A stretch of 64,000 nt of DNA, taken from positions 186,001 through 250,000 of the forward strand of contig JAZKDP010000007.1 of the NCBI GenBank assembly GCA_040387515.1, in the 5' to 3' direction. This DNA is from Methylotenera_A sp040387515 (GTDB lineage: Bacteria; Pseudomonadota; Gammaproteobacteria; Burkholderiales; Methylophilaceae). Each line of letters begins with the position of its first letter. Position 1 is the first letter of the stretch. Positions 8,920 to 16,799 of this stretch are shown here, piece after piece. Made by a program: the position numbers and the translations under genes. Under the pieces are notes generated by a model that was not told the origin of the DNA, ran no database searches, and saw only the letters and a list, made by a program, of their open reading frames with translations.

Positions 8920-9557
8920 AAAGTCGCGCAATAATGAGTAAGCTGAGTCTAAATAATATTACTTGGTTAATGACAAGTTACGCCAGAAAATTAGGTGTTC
9001 TTGGCATGCTTGGATTAGCTATTGCACTATGCTGTTGCTTGTTTTATATGATTAATGTTATTCCAGTTCAGCAACAAAAATTAGATGCGGAATTAAAATT
9101 TTCTGGGTTAAAAAATCATCCGGAAAAACCTGTTTTATCTGAAGAGTCAGCAGGAAATATATCGTTAAACCAAAACTCTGCCGAAGATATTCAACATTTT
9201 TATGCGCAATTTCCTAATGGTGAAAGCTTGCCAAAATGGTTGCGGTTAATCGATGAAAATGCTGCAAAACAGCATTTAATCCTGAATCGTGGCGATTACA
9301 AGTTAACGCAAATCAAGTCGAAAAAATTAGAAGTTGCATCAGCAGAATCCAGCCCCAATGCATTGTCACGCTATGAAATAGTGCTACCTGTCACTGGGCA
9401 ATATAGTCAGATTCGTCAGTTTATCGCGCAGGTTCTACACGATTTACCCGCACTGGCATTGAGCGATATGCATATCAAGCGCGAAAGTGCACAAAGCCCG
9501 ACTGTAGAAGCCCGGTTGGTATTTGTATTGCTGCTAAAAGGCGAATCATGGCAGTGA
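8916..9557 (+). CDS. PilO/GspM-like inner-membrane assembly protein
   Basis: This protein is 213 residues from the ATG that overlaps the upstream stop (ATGA). A membrane helix lies at ~26-48 (LGVLGMLGLAIALCCCLFYMI) with an unusual run of cysteines. It is followed by a coiled-coil linker and a periplasmic ferredoxin-like domain (YEIVLPVTGQYSQIRQFIAQVLHDLPALALSDMHIKRE). This architecture and the gene order match PilO or GspM, which form a heteromeric platform with PilN/GspL. An in-frame ATG at 8901 would add five residues but fits the coupling less well. The next gene starts within its last codons. Confidence 0.65.
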   Translation: MKSRAIMSKLSLNNITWLMTSYARKLGVLGMLGLAIALCCCLFYMINVIPVQQQKLDAELKFSGLKNHPEKPVLSEESAGNISLNQNSAEDIQHFYAQFPNGESLPKWLRLIDENAAKQHLILNRGDYKLTQIKSKKLEVASAESSPNALSRYEIVLPVTGQYSQIRQFIAQVLHDLPALALSDMHIKRESAQSPTVEARLVFVLLLKGESWQ

Positions 9558-10234
9558 AGTCGCAAGTAAACACAGCCGATGGCAAACAAAACCAATCTAA
9601 CAAGCGATTGTTGGTCATGTTGTTGATTGTTGCGATTTTAACGGTGTGGACATTATTAAAAGATGATGAAGATACTGATACGATCGAATTGGCGAACCCA
9701 TCCGTTGTTCCAGCTAAGTCATCCTTATCTACTCCAAGCCCGATTAAGCAAGAAAATACGCATAAAAACTCATTACAGAACAAACAATCAAGTCGTGTTT
9801 TTCAACAGCAAGCATCCAACAGCGGCAATGCAATTGCATGGCAAAATCTGCAACGCGAGCCCTTATTAAGCCAGCCGCATAATGTGTTTAAAGTACATTC
9901 TTGGCTGGTAGTTCCAAAACCTATAAAAACCAAGCCTGTGCCGCCACCTCCTCCTGTGGCTCCTCCTGCACCATTTACTTATATGGGTAAGTTAGAGAAT
10001 TCGCCGCAAGGAACACAGATATTCCTGCTGAAAAACGGGCATTTATACACTGCAGTAAAAGGTCAAAATATCGATGCGCAATGGCGGCTGGATGCTGAAG
10101 ATGTGAACAATATTCAGTTGACTTATTTACCGCTGAATCTGCCGCAGGTGTTATCAAAAATGGCAAAATCGTTTGAGACAACAGGGCAACCCGTCATGGC
10201 CGATTTACCTACTGCTACAGAAATGAATTTGTAA
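9548..10234 (+). CDS. PulC/PilP-like periplasmic linker protein
   Basis: The protein is 228 residues with a membrane helix at ~20-37. A long low-complexity Ser/Gln/Asn-rich linker follows, then a proline run (VPPPPPVAPPAP, ~133-144), and a compact C-terminal domain starting FTYMGKLENSPQGTQIFLLKNGHLYTAVKGQNI. That last motif resembles the homology region of GspC/PilP that contacts the secretin N-domain and is found in proteins annotated as secretion system X protein. It should bridge the inner-membrane platform and the secretin encoded 15 bp downstream. No PDZ domain is present. Confidence 0.65.
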   Translation: MAVKSQVNTADGKQNQSNKRLLVMLLIVAILTVWTLLKDDEDTDTIELANPSVVPAKSSLSTPSPIKQENTHKNSLQNKQSSRVFQQQASNSGNAIAWQNLQREPLLSQPHNVFKVHSWLVVPKPIKTKPVPPPPPVAPPAPFTYMGKLENSPQGTQIFLLKNGHLYTAVKGQNIDAQWRLDAEDVNNIQLTYLPLNLPQVLSKMAKSFETTGQPVMADLPTATEMNL

Positions 10235-10249
10235 AAGGGAAGAGTTTGC

Positions 10250-12271
10250 ATGCTTGTTAAAAATAATTGTTTGTTGCTGATTAGCCTTCTATTGGCTGGT
10301 TGCGCCTATGCGCCATGGGAGAAATCGCCAGCGAGAGGAAATGCGCCAGAAGAAAAAGTGGCTTCAGTACAAAAACACGTGGATGAGAAATCAGAGGCAG
10401 TGCTAGAAACCACGGTAAGGCGCAAAGACTTATTGGTCACAAAAGAATTGGCGGTCACACAACTCGCCAGCCAAGCAGAATTAGCCAGTGAAAAAGGCGA
10501 ATATCAGGCAGCAGAAGGATTTTATGACCGAATTTTGAGTTTTCTGCCGGAGGATGTCAGTGCTAAAAAAGGTAAAACACTGATCAACCAGAAAAAAGAG
10601 CAAGATGAAAAGCTGGAAAAAGCGACTAAACTATTTGACGAAAAAAAAGTTGAACCCGCCAAAGAAGTGGTGCGTGAAGTGTTGATGGAAAATCCACAGC
10701 AAGCAAAAGCGGTTGAATTGCAGAATCAAATAGACGCGCAAACTAACCCTGTAAAAATTGCGCCGCCAAGCCTAAAACCGCCATTTGATAAATTGGTTTC
10801 ACTGGAATTGCGCGATGCTAATATAAAAGTGGTATTTGAAGCGCTATCGCGCGCCACTGGTATTAACTTTATTTTAGACAAAGATATAAAACCCGATACC
10901 AAGGCGACAATTTTCATCAAAAAAGCACGTATTGATGAGGCTATCGATATGGTGCTATCTAGCAATGGCTTACAGAAAAAAGCATTGTCTGATAACACGG
11001 CTCTGGTTTTCCCCAGCACACCGCAAAAATTCAAAGACTATAAAGACCTAGTTATTCGTAGTTTTTTCTTTACTAATACCAGCGCCAAGCAAGTTTCAGC
11101 TTTGCTTAAAACAATGCTAAAAACCAAAGATATTTTTGTGGATGAACGCTTAAATATGCTGGTAATGCGCGATACGCCAGAAGTGATCAGGATTGCAGAA
11201 AAATTGATTGCCGCTAATGATCTAGAAGATCCGGAAGTCATGCTGGATATTGAAGTGCTGGAAGTCAGTCGCAGTCGCTTGCAGGAATTGGGTATCATTT
11301 ATCCTAATCAATTAGCCGTTGTGACGCCTGATGCATTGACTCTGGAATCATTGAAAGCCATTAAGTCGGCCAATATTGGCGTATCACCTAATCCTTCGAT
11401 TAATTTTAAAAAGACCACAGGTGATGTGAATTTGTTATCTAACCCTAGAATTCGGGTGAAAAATAACGAAAAAGCGAAAGTTTTGGTGGGCGATAAAGTA
11501 CCAATTATCACCACGACTTCAACGGCTAACGTGGGTATTTCGGAGAACGTGCAGTATGTAGATGTTGGCTTAAAACTAGACGTAGAGCCACGTGTGACGC
11601 TGGATGATTTTGTGAATATTAAAGTGGGGTTGGAAGTGAGTTCGCTAGGGGAAAGAACTGTGACCAGAAACGGCGCAACGGTTTATACCATTGGTACGCG
11701 TAACGCCAGCACAGTTTTGCGCTTAAAAAATGGCGAAACACAAATTCTGGCAGGACTTATTCTGGATGATGAGCGCAAAAATGCTAGCAAACTACCTGGT
11801 TTAGGCGATTTGCCATTGATTGGCAGATTGTTTTCTAATCAGGAAGATAGAAAAAGTAAAACTGAAATTGTGCTGGCGATTACGCCGAGAATCATCGGCA
11901 ACATCTCGCGCCCACAAGCGGAAATTACAGAGTATTGGTCAGGCACGGAAAGTTTGATTAGTGATAAGCCTCAAGTCAATTTTCCACCAACTGGCGGCTC
12001 AGAGAATCCACAAGATAGAATCCGTGAACAAATGCGTTTACGCCAATTGCAATTGAATGACAATCAGGAAATACCTGCTGCTCAAGAACCAACATCAGAG
12101 CCGATTCCAGAGCAGGCACCGCAGCAGGTCGTGCCAGAAAGCAGGCAACAAGGTCTAGATTCGCAAGCGACTGACCCGATTCAACCGCCAGCGACAAATC
12201 CTATTTCAGCGCCTGAAGCCATACCATCGGTGATTGACTCATCTGGCAGATTGAGACCTGCAACACAATGA
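10250..12271 (+). CDS. gspD: Type II secretion secretin GspD (lipoprotein type)
   Basis: This 673-residue outer-membrane secretin has a signal peptide ending in the lipobox LAGC (Cys18), so it is probably lipidated and may not need a separate pilotin. Residues ~75-165 are helical and charged with TPR-like repeats. Next comes an N-domain with FEALSRATGINFILDKD and a second with VRSFFFTNTSAKQVSALLKTML. The secretin core (~390-580) includes LLSNPRIRVKNNEKAKVLVGDKVPI, VGLKLDVEPRV, NGETQILAGLI and LPGLGDLPLIGRLF. The C-terminal ~90 residues are Pro/Gln/Glu-rich and of unknown use. It has a reasonable ribosome site (AAGGGAAG) before the ATG. Confidence 0.92.
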   Translation: MLVKNNCLLLISLLLAGCAYAPWEKSPARGNAPEEKVASVQKHVDEKSEAVLETTVRRKDLLVTKELAVTQLASQAELASEKGEYQAAEGFYDRILSFLPEDVSAKKGKTLINQKKEQDEKLEKATKLFDEKKVEPAKEVVREVLMENPQQAKAVELQNQIDAQTNPVKIAPPSLKPPFDKLVSLELRDANIKVVFEALSRATGINFILDKDIKPDTKATIFIKKARIDEAIDMVLSSNGLQKKALSDNTALVFPSTPQKFKDYKDLVIRSFFFTNTSAKQVSALLKTMLKTKDIFVDERLNMLVMRDTPEVIRIAEKLIAANDLEDPEVMLDIEVLEVSRSRLQELGIIYPNQLAVVTPDALTLESLKAIKSANIGVSPNPSINFKKTTGDVNLLSNPRIRVKNNEKAKVLVGDKVPIITTTSTANVGISENVQYVDVGLKLDVEPRVTLDDFVNIKVGLEVSSLGERTVTRNGATVYTIGTRNASTVLRLKNGETQILAGLILDDERKNASKLPGLGDLPLIGRLFSNQEDRKSKTEIVLAITPRIIGNISRPQAEITEYWSGTESLISDKPQVNFPPTGGSENPQDRIREQMRLRQLQLNDNQEIPAAQEPTSEPIPEQAPQQVVPESRQQGLDSQATDPIQPPATNPISAPEAIPSVIDSSGRLRPATQ

Positions 12272-12284
12272 AGACGCTTTTGAA

Positions 12285-12770
12285 ATGAGACAGTATTCAA
12301 AAGGATTTACGTTGATTGAGCTGATTGTCACGGTGACTATCGTATCTATTTTGGCCAGTGTAACGATGCCGATGCTGAAAATGACTGTGCAACGCAGCAA
12401 AGAAACTGAATTGCGTGCGAATTTACGCCAAATTCGCGAAGCGATTGACGCGTATAAAAAAGCCGCCGATGAGGGCAGAATAAAGAAAAATATTCAAGAT
12501 AACGGTTATCCGCCCAATTTAGAAGTATTGGTAAATGGCGTGTTAGATGAAAAAGATGTGAACAAAAGACAGTTAAAGTTTTTGCGCAGAATTCCACTAG
12601 ATCCGATGACAAATATCGCCAATGCTGACACTGAAGCGCTGCCGAATAATTGGGGCTTACGCAGTTATGAGAGTGATGCGGTTGAACCTGTTGCTGGCGA
12701 TGACGTATACGATGTGTATTCACTTAGCCCACAAATTGGCATTAATGGTGTGCCTTATGCCAAATGGTAA
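12285..12770 (+). CDS. Type II secretion pseudopilin (GspG-like)
   Basis: The protein is 161 residues. Leader MRQYSKG is followed by FTLIELIVTVTIVSILASVTMPML, a perfect prepilin N-terminus with Glu+5. The rest (LRANLRQIREAIDAYKKAADEG, GYPPNLEVLV, FLRRIPLDPMT, NWGLRSY, DVYDVYSLS) matches the short pseudopilin family with an IPxDP loop. It is placed right after the secretin and is probably a second shaft or minor pseudopilin. Its C-terminus (YAKW) resembles that of the next gene product (YADW), so the two are likely an old tandem duplication. Confidence 0.88.
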   Translation: MRQYSKGFTLIELIVTVTIVSILASVTMPMLKMTVQRSKETELRANLRQIREAIDAYKKAADEGRIKKNIQDNGYPPNLEVLVNGVLDEKDVNKRQLKFLRRIPLDPMTNIANADTEALPNNWGLRSYESDAVEPVAGDDVYDVYSLSPQIGINGVPYAKW

Positions 12771-13167
12771 AACAAATAAAGTGAACAACAAAAGGGCTAT
12801 TGTTTTAGGTTTTACGCTGGTTGAAATGCTGGTGGTTTTAGCTATTTTGGCGTTGTTGTTAACACTTGCTGCACCTAAATATTTTAGTAGTATAGACCGC
12901 GCAAAAGATGCCGCATTAAAACAAGATTTAACGACAGTGCGTGAAAGTATCGATAAGTTTTATGCAGACACAGGGCAATATCCAAAGACGCTAGATGACT
13001 TGGTGGATAAAAAATATATCCGCAAACTGCCATTCGATCCTATCACTAATAGCAGCGAGAGCTGGCTAATTACGCCGCCAGAGCCGCCATTAGAGGGCGA
13101 TATTGCCGATATACATAGTGGCGCGCTTGGGGTTGCTAAAGATGGTAGCCAATACGCCGATTGGTAA
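12757..13167 (+). CDS. Type II secretion pseudopilin
   Basis: The protein is 136 residues from ATG 12757; GTG 12781 gives a shorter 10-residue leader and is also possible. Cleavage is expected at VLG before FTLVEMLVVLAILALLLTLAAPKYF, with Glu+5. The globular part has LKQDLTTVRESIDKFYADTGQYPKTLDDLVDKKYIRKLPFDPIT, typical of GspG-like pseudopilins. The chosen start overlaps the upstream gene by 14 bp. The long frame extends further upstream to 12622, but that would put ~60 residues before the cleavage site, which is too long for a prepilin leader. Confidence 0.85.
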   Translation: MPNGKTNKVNNKRAIVLGFTLVEMLVVLAILALLLTLAAPKYFSSIDRAKDAALKQDLTTVRESIDKFYADTGQYPKTLDDLVDKKYIRKLPFDPITNSSESWLITPPEPPLEGDIADIHSGALGVAKDGSQYADW

Positions 13168-13174
13168 TGTGCGT

Positions 13175-13864
13175 ATGAAAAAACAAGCTGGTTTTACCTA
13201 CATGGGTTTGTTAATGATTGTTGCGATTGCGGGCATCGGCATGGCTGGCGTGGGCATTGTGTGGCACCAAGAATCGCAACGTGAGCGTGAAAAAGAATTG
13301 CTGTTTATTGGCGCAGAATATCGCAAAGCGATTGGCAGCTACTATGAGAATAGCCCAAGTGGCACCAAACAATATCCACAAACCTTGCAAGAGTTGGTGT
13401 TGGATAAACGCTTCCCCAATATTAAACGCCATATACGGCAACTGTATGCTGACCCATTTGCAAAAAATAATCAATCTTGGAACTTGGTGTTAGAGCAAGG
13501 CCAAATTAGAGGCGTTTATAGCACAGCAGAATTAAAGCCAATTAAAAAATTTGGCTTTGCGAATGTGGATGAAAGTTTCAGTGAAGCCGCTACTTATAGC
13601 GATTGGCGATTTATTTATGCGCCCGGCAGTTCGGCAAGTAGTGCGCTGCCCCCACAAAATCTTAATCAGCCAGCCGATCAGTTTAATAACAACCAGCCTG
13701 GTGATAATGAGCCCAACAGTCTTCCACCCAGTATTAATGCACCAAATGCCACTGAACCAAATACCAGTCAACCAGAAATTCCGCCGACAAACAGCATGCC
13801 GTTTGAAACGTTGCCACCTAGTATTAACGCGATAGACAATTCAGCCACACAACCAGCCAATTAA
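13175..13864 (+). CDS. Minor pseudopilin lacking Glu+5, with Pro/Asn-rich tail
   Basis: This protein is 229 residues from ATG 13175; GTG 13169 is an alternative. Leader MKKQAG is followed by FTYMGLLMIVAIAGIGMAGVGIVW. The hydrophobic helix is clear but position +5 is Gly, not Glu. By family knowledge Glu+5 is missing in the tip pseudopilin GspK, so this may be the tip subunit. The middle (REKELLFIGAEYRKAIGSYYENSP, KQYPQTLQELVLDKRFPNIKRHIRQLYADPF) is conserved in T2SS-associated pseudopilins. The last ~75 residues are low complexity, rich in Pro, Asn and Ser, with LPPSINA occurring twice. The 3' end overlaps the convergent lytic transglycosylase by 4 bp. Confidence 0.75.
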   Translation: MKKQAGFTYMGLLMIVAIAGIGMAGVGIVWHQESQREREKELLFIGAEYRKAIGSYYENSPSGTKQYPQTLQELVLDKRFPNIKRHIRQLYADPFAKNNQSWNLVLEQGQIRGVYSTAELKPIKKFGFANVDESFSEAATYSDWRFIYAPGSSASSALPPQNLNQPADQFNNNQPGDNEPNSLPPSINAPNATEPNTSQPEIPPTNSMPFETLPPSINAIDNSATQPAN

Positions 13865-14469
13865 GAATATTGCCGATAATACTGCAGCACTTTTGGCACA
13901 TAACGCATGGTTTCGCGGTAAGGCGGCACGCGATTGCTGTATTTTTGTACTGCGCCTGGGCCTGCATTATAGGCGGCCAAACTCAGGCTTAAATCACCAT
14001 TAAATAGCGTTAATAATTCACGTAGATATTGCGAACCAGCCAATATATTTTGTGCTGTACTGGTTTTATCCTTCACATGGAAACGCCTTGCCGTTGCTGG
14101 CATTAACTGCATTAAGCCGTAAGCGCCTTTTTGCGATGTTGCCTGTGCATTGTGCTTGGACTCTACTGTGATTACTGCGTGAATCAATGCGGGTTCTAAC
14201 GATGTTACATGAGCAGCTTGTAGTACTTCGTTGTGGTAGGGCAGTAAAGCGGTATGTGCAGAGTTATGTCGTTTAATGCTATTTGATTTGTGATTTTCTG
14301 TGGCTAATGTAACAACAGGCTCCTCAATTTTAAGGGTGAATTCAGGGTTAACTTGCGTGTTGCTGATACTTATTTCATTCGTTTGTTCCATATCAATGTA
14401 CACATCTGCCACAGCCGAAAAATGATGCATTGCAATAAGCAGAAAGCAAATAAACGTGAGTTTTTTCAT
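13861..14469 (-). CDS. Lytic transglycosylase (SLT family)
   Basis: This is a periplasmic muramidase-like enzyme of 202 residues from the ATG at 14469; the frame is open to a TTG at 14490. A signal peptide occupies ~1-21 (MKKLTFICFLLIAMHHFSAVA). The SLT domain spans the C-terminal half: ALIHAVITVESKHNAQATSQKGAYGLMQLMPATARRF contains the catalytic Glu (in ITVESKHN), followed by LAGSQYLRELL and LSLAAYNAGPGAV. It cleaves peptidoglycan glycan strands, leaving anhydromuramic ends. Lying convergent to and touching the secretion operon, it may open the wall for the T2SS machine, an inference from position only. Confidence 0.92.
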   Translation of the reverse strand: MKKLTFICFLLIAMHHFSAVADVYIDMEQTNEISISNTQVNPEFTLKIEEPVVTLATENHKSNSIKRHNSAHTALLPYHNEVLQAAHVTSLEPALIHAVITVESKHNAQATSQKGAYGLMQLMPATARRFHVKDKTSTAQNILAGSQYLRELLTLFNGDLSLSLAAYNAGPGAVQKYSNRVPPYRETMRYVPKVLQYYRQYS

Positions 14470-14552
14470 ATTGCTATTATTGATCCGCAATATGACAGTT
14501 TTTAGTAAACCTTCTAATTAGGATGACTTAATCGTTTCTATTAGTTTTTAAG

Positions 14553-14587
14553 TAGTCCGTTGTTATAAAACTGTCAATAAACTGACA
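14553..14587. promoter_or_regulatory. Half-site and inverted repeat upstream of epsA
   Basis: TAGTCCGTT at 14553-14561 equals the left half plus centre of the perfect 16-bp dyad at 15576. Just after it, TGTCA-ATAAAC-TGACA (14572-14587) forms an inverted repeat containing AAAACTGTCA (14567-14576). On the other strand, facing the lytic transglycosylase, the same 10-mer occurs at 14493-14502. The half-site hints at EpsA autoregulation. Confidence 0.35.
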
Positions 14588-14683
14588 TTTAGTTTTAATC
14601 AGCTTGTCACTAAACCAGTCGAAAATCACGCTAATCTAAAAAATATGCTTAATCCATTAAGCACGATTAATAAATAAAACCAG

Positions 14684-15505
14684 ATGATCCTCAGCACACA
14701 ATTTAATATAGATGAGCCTATAAAAGCCGAGGTTTGCTTAGATGATGAGCAGCGCGTTGTTTTTATGGAAGTAATTGAAGAATCGCTGCGCGTATCGCAA
14801 CGCACGCATCTATTTAATTGGCTGCAAACGGGTTTTCAATATTTGCTTGCGCACGAAGTGATGATTTTTGGGGTGAAATCCAATGAAGTCGATGATTATC
14901 ATTTTGAATACTTTACCAGCTCGCGCTATTTTGATGAAAATCGTTTTAATGAAGTGATTGATAGAGAAACTGGTTTGATCGCACAGGCGCTTAAATTGTG
15001 GAAGAAAACCGCCTTGCCTGTGTTGGTCACCAATCACATACAGGCGGCAGATTACAATCATTATTCGGTATTAAATATTGCAAATACCGAGCTAAAAGCT
15101 TCAGAACTGGGCGATTTTGTCGCGCATGGCTTTGGCGATAATCACACGCGTATTTCTACTTTTGTGATATTCGCCAGATTGTCGAAACAGCTCAATAACA
15201 ATCACGCGCGCATTTTAGAATTGATTATGCCGCACCTACATTGTGGGCTGATTCGCGTTACCAGCAATCGCAGCAATCTGGTTCAAACCAATAAAATAAG
15301 TAAAAAAATCACTGGTAGAGAATCTGAGATTTTGCAGTGGGTGCATATGGGCAAAACCAATTGGGAAATCTCATCCATTTTAAGTATCAGCCCGCTCACC
15401 GTTAAAAATCATGTGCAGAATATTCTGCGTAAATTAGATGTTCAAAACCGCAGTCAGGCAGCGGTTAAGGCTGCCAAACTTGGTTTGGTAAAAGTACTTA
15501 AGTAG
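14684..15505 (+). CDS. epsA: XrtB/PEP-CTERM-associated transcriptional regulator EpsA (LuxR family)
   Basis: This 273-residue DNA-binding regulator has an N-terminal ~200-residue sensory domain of the EpsA type (for example FNWLQTGFQYLLAHEVMIFG and FDENRFNEVIDRETGLI). The C-terminal LuxR-type HTH spans residues ~205-270: ITGRESEILQWVHMGKTNWEISSILSISPLTVKNHVQNILRKLDVQNRSQA. No phospho-acceptor receiver domain is visible. Homologues sit in exosortase-B genomes and are named for the methanolan cluster. Here epsA is separated from the main eps genes by ~22 kb but lies directly upstream of a PEP-CTERM gene. Its targets are probably the palindromes at 2016, 15576, 15726 and 61612. Confidence 0.9.
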   Translation: MILSTQFNIDEPIKAEVCLDDEQRVVFMEVIEESLRVSQRTHLFNWLQTGFQYLLAHEVMIFGVKSNEVDDYHFEYFTSSRYFDENRFNEVIDRETGLIAQALKLWKKTALPVLVTNHIQAADYNHYSVLNIANTELKASELGDFVAHGFGDNHTRISTFVIFARLSKQLNNNHARILELIMPHLHCGLIRVTSNRSNLVQTNKISKKITGRESEILQWVHMGKTNWEISSILSISPLTVKNHVQNILRKLDVQNRSQAAVKAAKLGLVKVLK

Positions 15506-15575
15506 TGCGTTAAACCCACCTGATACGCTGACATATTTGTAAAAAAACTCACTGACACTAAATCACAGTAAAACC

Positions 15576-15591
15576 TAGTCCGTTCGGACTA
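15576..15591. promoter_or_regulatory. Putative EpsA-type operator, perfect dyad TAGTCCGTTCGGACTA
   Basis: Perfect 7-bp arms are separated by TT. The centre is ~293 bp upstream of the PEP-CTERM start at 15877 and ~80 bp after the epsA stop. It is the reference copy for the motif family. Confidence 0.6.
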
Positions 15592-15725
15592 CACAATAAC
15601 CTAGGCTTTTCACACGTCCTTATCAAACTGCTAGTCGAAAGAGTGGTGTGCCTTTTTAAATGCATGTCGCCAAACGCTTAACTTTAAAAAGTGATTTCCT
15701 TGTAAAAGGTCATTCATTTAAAACA

Positions 15726-15741
15726 TAGTCTATACAGACTA
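15726..15741. promoter_or_regulatory. Putative EpsA-type operator, second dyad TAGTCTATACAGACTA
   Basis: It has the same length and the same outer halves (TAGTC...GACTA) as the dyad 150 bp upstream, with a different centre. It is flanked by AAACA and TATGTTT, extending the symmetry. The centre is ~143 bp before the PEP-CTERM start. Confidence 0.5.
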
Positions 15742-15876
15742 TATGTTTAGGTTGGCATGTAACAAACACTCTTTAAATTAGCAACATCGCTTAATGGTTA
15801 ATTTTGATTAGGCGTTTGACGAAGTTTAAGTACTTAACCGATTTTTTTAAAGCAATTTTTTATTTGGGAGATTTAT

Positions 15877-16722
15877 ATGAAAGTTCAATTTAAAGCATTA
15901 GCTGCTGCAGTTGTTTTAGCTGCCGCCTTGCCTGCACACGCTGTTGTAGATACAGCTGCTTCAGGTAACAGTTCATTCATTTTAACGGCTTTTGATCGTG
16001 TTGCTGGTATTTCAGCAACATTCGATTTAGGTAAAAATTACAGTGATTTCAGCGTTGCTGGTGCTTCATTTGCTGATAGTAATGTAGATGCAGCTGGTAC
16101 AAGTTTCTCTTGGGATTTAAGTTCAGGTGGTTATGCAACAGCTTGGAACCAATTTTTAGCAGCAGCTACTTTATCAAATATTCAATGGGCTGTAACCGCC
16201 GCTGATAATACTGGCAGTGGTGCTGGTAACCGCGGTGTTATTACTACTTACTCTGCAGTAGGTGGAAATGTAACAACTGGTCAAGTTTCAACAATGGGTT
16301 CTGCTTTTGATGCTTATGTTGGAGAAAATACTAGTTCAGCTGCATTGTTTCAAAATCACTTAGACGGTGCTTTAGGTAATAGCCCAACACAACCAGGCGG
16401 CGTAGCAAATGGTAGTAGCGTTGCTAATTCAGGCATCGCATATGGCGGCACATTTTACAATGCTGGTAAAAACTACAACATCGGCGCTACAGCAGCAGGC
16501 ATACTTGGTGCAGATTTAGGCGTGTTGCAATACGTAACTGGTGCTAGCTCATTTGCAACTGCACCTATTACCATTTTTGGTAACGGTGCTAAATTTAACT
16601 TAGCTAGCAACGGTGCACTAGTTTATAGCACTATTGCAGCAGTACCAGAAGCTGACACTTGGGCCATGATGTTATTAGGCTTAGGTTTCATGGGTTTTAT
16701 CGCACGTCGTAAATCAGTTTAA
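15877..16722 (+). CDS. PEP-CTERM (PExxTWAMM variant) secreted protein
   Basis: This is a 281-residue exported protein. A signal peptide spans ~1-22 (MKVQFKALAAAVVLAAALPAHA). The body is Gly/Ser/Ala/Asn-rich without cysteine and looks like a beta-rich surface protein; no known domain is recognised. The C-terminus has VPEADTWAMM, a hydrophobic stretch (LLGLGFMGFIA) and RRKSV. The second Pro of PEP is replaced by Ala and the motif continues TWAMM, a known flavour of PEP-CTERM tail. A strong ribosome site (TTGGGAG), a 370-bp leader with two dyads and a tight terminator suggest a highly and specifically expressed protein under EpsA control (inference). Confidence 0.88.
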   Translation: MKVQFKALAAAVVLAAALPAHAVVDTAASGNSSFILTAFDRVAGISATFDLGKNYSDFSVAGASFADSNVDAAGTSFSWDLSSGGYATAWNQFLAAATLSNIQWAVTAADNTGSGAGNRGVITTYSAVGGNVTTGQVSTMGSAFDAYVGENTSSAALFQNHLDGALGNSPTQPGGVANGSSVANSGIAYGGTFYNAGKNYNIGATAAGILGADLGVLQYVTGASSFATAPITIFGNGAKFNLASNGALVYSTIAAVPEADTWAMMLLGLGFMGFIARRKSV

Positions 16723-16752
16723 TTCATCCATTCTATTTGGTATTAACCGTTT

Positions 16753-16787
16753 GGCAGAGGCTTCGGCCTCTTGCCTTAGGTTTTTTT
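16753..16787 (+). terminator. Terminator with UUCG tetraloop
   Basis: GGCAGAGGC-TTCG-GCCTC(T)TTGCC forms a strong stem with one bulge, followed after CTTAGG by seven Ts. It lies between the PEP-CTERM gene and the next ORF, leaving only ~13 bp before the next start. It may act as an attenuator rather than a full stop. Confidence 0.8.
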
Positions 16788-16799
16788 AGGGAAAAAATC

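Larger units (their letters stand above)
15506..15876. other. Long intergenic leader between epsA and a PEP-CTERM gene
   Basis: This 371-bp AT-rich stretch has no gene. It holds two 16-bp dyads 150 bp apart (15576-15591 and 15726-15741) and a good ribosome site (GGGAG) before the next ATG. I see no terminator with a U-tract after epsA. Confidence 0.7.

Noticed and set aside
12622..12756. Upstream extension of the third pseudopilin
   Set aside because: It would place ~60 residues before the prepilin cleavage site and lie within the previous pseudopilin gene.
13103..13174. Upstream extension of the fourth pseudopilin
   Set aside because: It lies inside the preceding pseudopilin; ATG 13175 gives a normal short leader MKKQAG.
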